Shown here piece by piece: positions 12,842-15,119 of a stretch of 15,119 nt of DNA. The stretch is from CAZGOM01 sp964542875 (GTDB lineage: Bacteria > Planctomycetota > Phycisphaerae > Phycisphaerales > Phycisphaeraceae). The stretch lies in contig CAZIWA010000134.1 of NCBI GenBank assembly GCA_964542875.1, forward strand, positions 1 to 15,119. Reading direction: 5' to 3'. Each line of letters starts with the position of its first letter. The first letter of the stretch is position 1. The notes beneath the pieces are model-generated. The model was not told the origin of the DNA, did not search any database, and worked only from the letters and a program-made list of their open reading frames with translations. The position numbers and the translations under genes are program-made.

Positions 12842-14155
12842 ATGAAAACAATGCCTACGCGTATCACTGACATGGTTGTTCGGGACATTCGGTTTCCCAC
12901 GTCCAAACAGAAGGACGGCAGCGATGCGATGAACCCGGACCCGGATTACTCAGCGGCGTATGTGATTCTCAAGACCGACCATGCCAAGGGTATTGAAGGG
13001 CATGGGCTGACGTTCACCATCGGGCGCGGGAACGATCTTTGCGTGGCGGCGGCCAATGCGCTCAAACCGCAAATCGTGGGCAAGACGCTGGAAGAGTTTT
13101 CAGCAGACATGGGGAAGTTTTATCGGCACATCACGAGCGATTCGCAACTGCGCTGGGTGGGGCCTGAGAAGGGCGTGATGCACCTGGCGACGGCGGCGGT
13201 GATCAACGCGGTGTGGGATCTGTACGCCAAGGCCGAAGGCAAACCGCTTTGGAAACTGCTGGCGGACATGAGCCCGGAGCAACTGGTGAGCACCATCGAC
13301 TTCCGGTACATCACCGACGCGCTGACGCCGGAAGAAGCGCTGGCATTGTTTAAGAAGCAGGCGCCCACCAAGCAGGCGCGCATTGATGAAATGCTGGCCA
13401 AGGGCTACCCCGCATACACCACCAGCGCCGGATGGCTGGGGTACCCGGACGACAAGATCCGGAGGCTTTGCAAGGAAGCCATTGCGGAAGGGTACAACCA
13501 CATCAAGATCAAAGTGGGGCGAGACCTGGAAGATGACATCAGGCGGTGCCAGATCATCCGGGATGAAATCGGCTACGACCGGAAACTGATGGTGGACGCC
13601 AACCAGGTGTGGGACGTGCCGGTGGCCATTGAGTGGATGAAGCACCTGGCGAAGTTCAAACCGTGGTGGATCGAAGAACCCACGAGCCCTGATGATGTGC
13701 TGGGCCATGCGGCCATCGCCAAAGCGATGAAGCCGTTGAACATCGGCGTGGCGACGGGTGAGCATTGCCAGAACCGGGTGGTGTTCAAGCAGCTTCTGCA
13801 GGCAGGGGCGATCAGCTTCTGCCAGATTGATTCCTGTCGGATCGGCGGGGTGAATGAAAATATCGCGGTGATCGCGATGGCGGCGAAGTTCGGCGTACCG
13901 GTGTGCCCGCATGCGGGCGGCGTGGGGCTGTGCGAGTACGTGCAGCATCTGTCGATTTTCGACTATATCTGTGTGTCAGGCTCACACGAAGGCCGGGTGA
14001 CGGAATTTGTGGATCACCTGCATGAGCACTTCATTGAACCGTGTGTGATCAAGAATGCCCGGTACATGCCCCCGAAGCTGCCGGGGTACAGCATTGAGAT
14101 GAAGCCCGCTTCACTTAATGAGTATGAATACCCGACGGGGAAGGCGTGGAAATGA
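12842..14155 (+). CDS. fucD: L-fuconate dehydratase-type enzyme (enolase superfamily)
   Basis: Dehydrates L-fuconate to 2-keto-3-deoxy-L-fuconate in the non-phosphorylated L-fucose route; cytosolic, Mg2+-dependent. The 437-residue protein resembles FucD and human ENOSF1. The N-terminus has VVRDIRFPTS (12-21), a GSDAMNPDPDYSAAYV region (26-41), and GHGLTFTIGRGN (53-64). Barrel residues are Lys 222 and Lys 224 in IKIKVG; metal ligands Asp 252 (VDANQVWD), Glu 278 (WWIEEP) and Glu 307 (ATGEHC); Asp 330/His 357 (QIDSCRIGG, CPHAGG); and Glu 383 in SGSHEG, so the site is complete. The start is uncertain: ATGs at 12806, 12842 and 12851 are in frame and none has a strong ribosome site. Family alignment supports 12842 or 12851. 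The related substrates D-arabinonate and L-galactonate are possible. Confidence 0.9.
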   Translation: MKTMPTRITDMVVRDIRFPTSKQKDGSDAMNPDPDYSAAYVILKTDHAKGIEGHGLTFTIGRGNDLCVAAANALKPQIVGKTLEEFSADMGKFYRHITSDSQLRWVGPEKGVMHLATAAVINAVWDLYAKAEGKPLWKLLADMSPEQLVSTIDFRYITDALTPEEALALFKKQAPTKQARIDEMLAKGYPAYTTSAGWLGYPDDKIRRLCKEAIAEGYNHIKIKVGRDLEDDIRRCQIIRDEIGYDRKLMVDANQVWDVPVAIEWMKHLAKFKPWWIEEPTSPDDVLGHAAIAKAMKPLNIGVATGEHCQNRVVFKQLLQAGAISFCQIDSCRIGGVNENIAVIAMAAKFGVPVCPHAGGVGLCEYVQHLSIFDYICVSGSHEGRVTEFVDHLHEHFIEPCVIKNARYMPPKLPGYSIEMKPASLNEYEYPTGKAWK

Positions 14156-14431
14156 ATGCCATCTGAAATAATATCCCCGCTTTGGGCAGCGCTGGCCGCT
14201 GACTGGTGCTGGGGCCTGGCGCTGGGTGCGCAAGCGGCATTGGTGGTGTGGGTGGGGTGGGTGCTGTATCGGCGCAAGCACCGGAACCCGCTTTACCGGC
14301 CGTTGACGGTGGCGGGTGTCATGGGCGGTACGGCAATCGGCATGGCCCTGGTCAATCTGGCCATTAATGTGGCGATATTCCTGTATCTGCTGAGTCAGAT
14401 TAAGTATCTCAATGCTGCCCCTTTTTGGTGA
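14156..14431 (+). CDS. small two-helix membrane protein, unknown
   Basis: A 91-residue frame whose ATG abuts the stop of the fuconate dehydratase gene (TGAATG), so translation by reinitiation is plausible. Two hydrophobic stretches (about residues 19-38 and 50-82, the second long enough for one long or two short helices) flank a basic YRRKHRNPLYRP loop, which by the positive-inside rule should be cytoplasmic. GGGGAAGG lies somewhat far upstream in the preceding gene. I recognise no family. It is not a NuoC or any other complex I subunit I know. Composition with hydrophobic segments and a sensible basic loop argues for a real gene rather than chance. Confidence 0.6.
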   Translation: MPSEIISPLWAALAADWCWGLALGAQAALVVWVGWVLYRRKHRNPLYRPLTVAGVMGGTAIGMALVNLAINVAIFLYLLSQIKYLNAAPFW

Positions 14432-14458
14432 ACCGTCGATGGGATATGGCTTAGCTTG

Positions 14459-14491
14459 CCCGAAGTTCGGGGGAAGGCTGGGTTTGCAAGC
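14459..14491 (+). other. inverted repeats upstream of nuoD
   Basis: CCCGAA/TTCGGG (14459-14464 and 14466-14471) forms a tight inverted repeat, and GCTTGC (14454-14459) is complementary to GCAAGC (14486-14491), so a small branched structure is possible. It lies 23-60 bp after the stop at 14431 and before the candidate nuoD promoter, where a terminator would be expected, but no T-run follows. Confidence 0.3.
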
Positions 14492-14542
14492 GGTAGGCGG
14501 GTTTGCCTGAACGCGGGATTCACCGTTTAGCCCGGTCTTGAA

Positions 14543-14572
14543 TTGGCCTATTATTTCATCCCAGATTATGAT
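14543..14572 (+). promoter_or_regulatory. candidate promoter of nuoD
   Basis: TTGGCC (14543-14548) and TATGAT (14567-14572) are 18 nt apart. The -10 matches consensus at five of six positions; the -35 is weaker. Transcription would start near 14579, about 26 nt before the nuoD ATG. This fits nuoD beginning a transcript here. Confidence 0.4.
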
Positions 14573-14604
14573 GCTGGCGTTTTACGCTAAAGGTAGCCAC
14601 CTGC

Positions 14605-15119
14605 ATGCCCTACGATCTTCAGCCATACGACGTGGACATTGAGACGACACCCTACGTCGACGAGAAAGCAATTGCGTCCGGCAAGACCGACCGCTGGACG
14701 CTGAACTTTGGCCCGCAGCACCCTGCGACGCATACGACGCTGCGCCTGGTGCTGGAGTTGGACGGCGAACGCGTTGCACGCGCGACGCCTCACATCGGGT
14801 ACCTGCATTCAGGCTTTGAAAAGCTGGCGGAACATCTGGATTACAACCAGTATGTGACGATCGTCAGCCGGATGAACTACATCTCGCCGATTTCCAACGA
14901 CATCTGCTGGCACGGTGCGGTGGAAACGCTGTTTGGCATCGACATCACTCCCCGGGCGAAGGTGATTCGGACCATTCTGGCGGAACTGGGCCGGATTCAA
15001 GATCATCTTCTTTGCGTGGGCGCCGCGGCACTGGACCTTGGGGCCTTCACCGGCTTCCTTTACGGGTTCAACGAGCGCGAGCGGATCTACGACATCATCG
15101 AATACATCTCCGGCCAGCG
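14605..15119 (+). CDS. nuoD: NADH-quinone oxidoreductase subunit D (3' end beyond window)
   Basis: The 49-kDa subunit of complex I, a cytoplasmic peripheral-arm protein that helps form the quinone-binding pocket. The first 171 codons are present. The family sequence LNFGPQHPATHTTLRLVLEL begins near residue 33 and supplies the conserved His pair of the quinone site; HIGYLHSGFEKLAE, YNQYVTIVSRMNYISP and LAELGRIQDHLL follow in the expected order. The first 30 residues are an extra acidic leader region. The protein is not fused to NuoC, unlike E. coli NuoCD. AAAGG stands 11 nt before the ATG, a weak ribosome site. No nuoC or other nuo gene lies upstream; the neighbour is a small membrane protein after the fuconate dehydratase. 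Confidence 0.93.
   Translation, partial: MPYDLQPYDVDIETTPYVDEKAIASGKTDRWTLNFGPQHPATHTTLRLVLELDGERVARATPHIGYLHSGFEKLAEHLDYNQYVTIVSRMNYISPISNDICWHGAVETLFGIDITPRAKVIRTILAELGRIQDHLLCVGAAALDLGAFTGFLYGFNERERIYDIIEYISGQ

Noticed and set aside
1..15119. A defence system, prophage or secretion cluster
   Set aside because: No nuclease, helicase, toxin-antitoxin, integrase or structural phage gene is visible. The prepilin-like genes have no assembly ATPase, peptidase or secretin beside them.

Overview
The window is a GC-rich chromosomal segment, most likely from a planctomycete of the Phycisphaerae type. This taxonomic reading is an inference. It rests on three prepilin-type proteins with the F-T-L-V-E-L-L signature (one with an H-X9-DG motif), on an M81 peptidase and a fuconate dehydratase beside an enolase-superfamily enzyme, and on recurring degenerate intergenic repeats that I associate from memory with planctomycete and verrucomicrobial genomes. 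I see no tRNA, rRNA, CRISPR array, transposase or phage gene, and no clear anti-phage system.

Left part (1-2648): a D-xylulokinase running off the left edge and an RdgB-type nucleotide-sanitising pyrophosphatase, both on the minus strand, separated by a repeat-rich spacer. The rdgB/pilin spacer carries a perfect 18-bp palindrome overlapping a plausible promoter, then a 111-bp inverted-repeat element in the presumed 5' leader of the next gene.

Middle (2649-5797): one plus-strand prepilin-type gene, converging on two tandem minus-strand paralogues. The two paralogues each have their own well-formed sigma70-like promoter with the same sequence and spacing, and share an upstream box and a nearly identical 5' coding end. 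This pair is the most informative structure in the window. The shared promoter also shows that the translation start is further in than the longest open frame suggests.

Right of that: a CorA-type divalent cation channel with an unusual acidic N-terminal extension (minus), a small four-helix membrane protein (plus) and an FAD-dependent oxidoreductase (minus). A 564-bp spacer follows, containing a broken prepilin N-terminus whose reading frame runs into a palindromic repeat.

10014-14431 looks like a catabolic cluster: a mandelate racemase/muconate-lactonising-type enzyme overlaps an M81 (MlrC-type) metallopeptidase by 4 bp, followed after a hairpin-bearing gap by an L-fuconate dehydratase-type enzyme and a small membrane protein. 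The dehydratase, the other enolase-superfamily enzyme, the FAD enzyme and the xylulokinase together suggest breakdown of deoxy-sugars, sugar acids or pentoses, but the substrates of all but the fuconate dehydratase and xylulokinase cannot be read from sequence. The window ends in the first 171 codons of nuoD (respiratory complex I), which starts its own unit here with no nuoC directly upstream.
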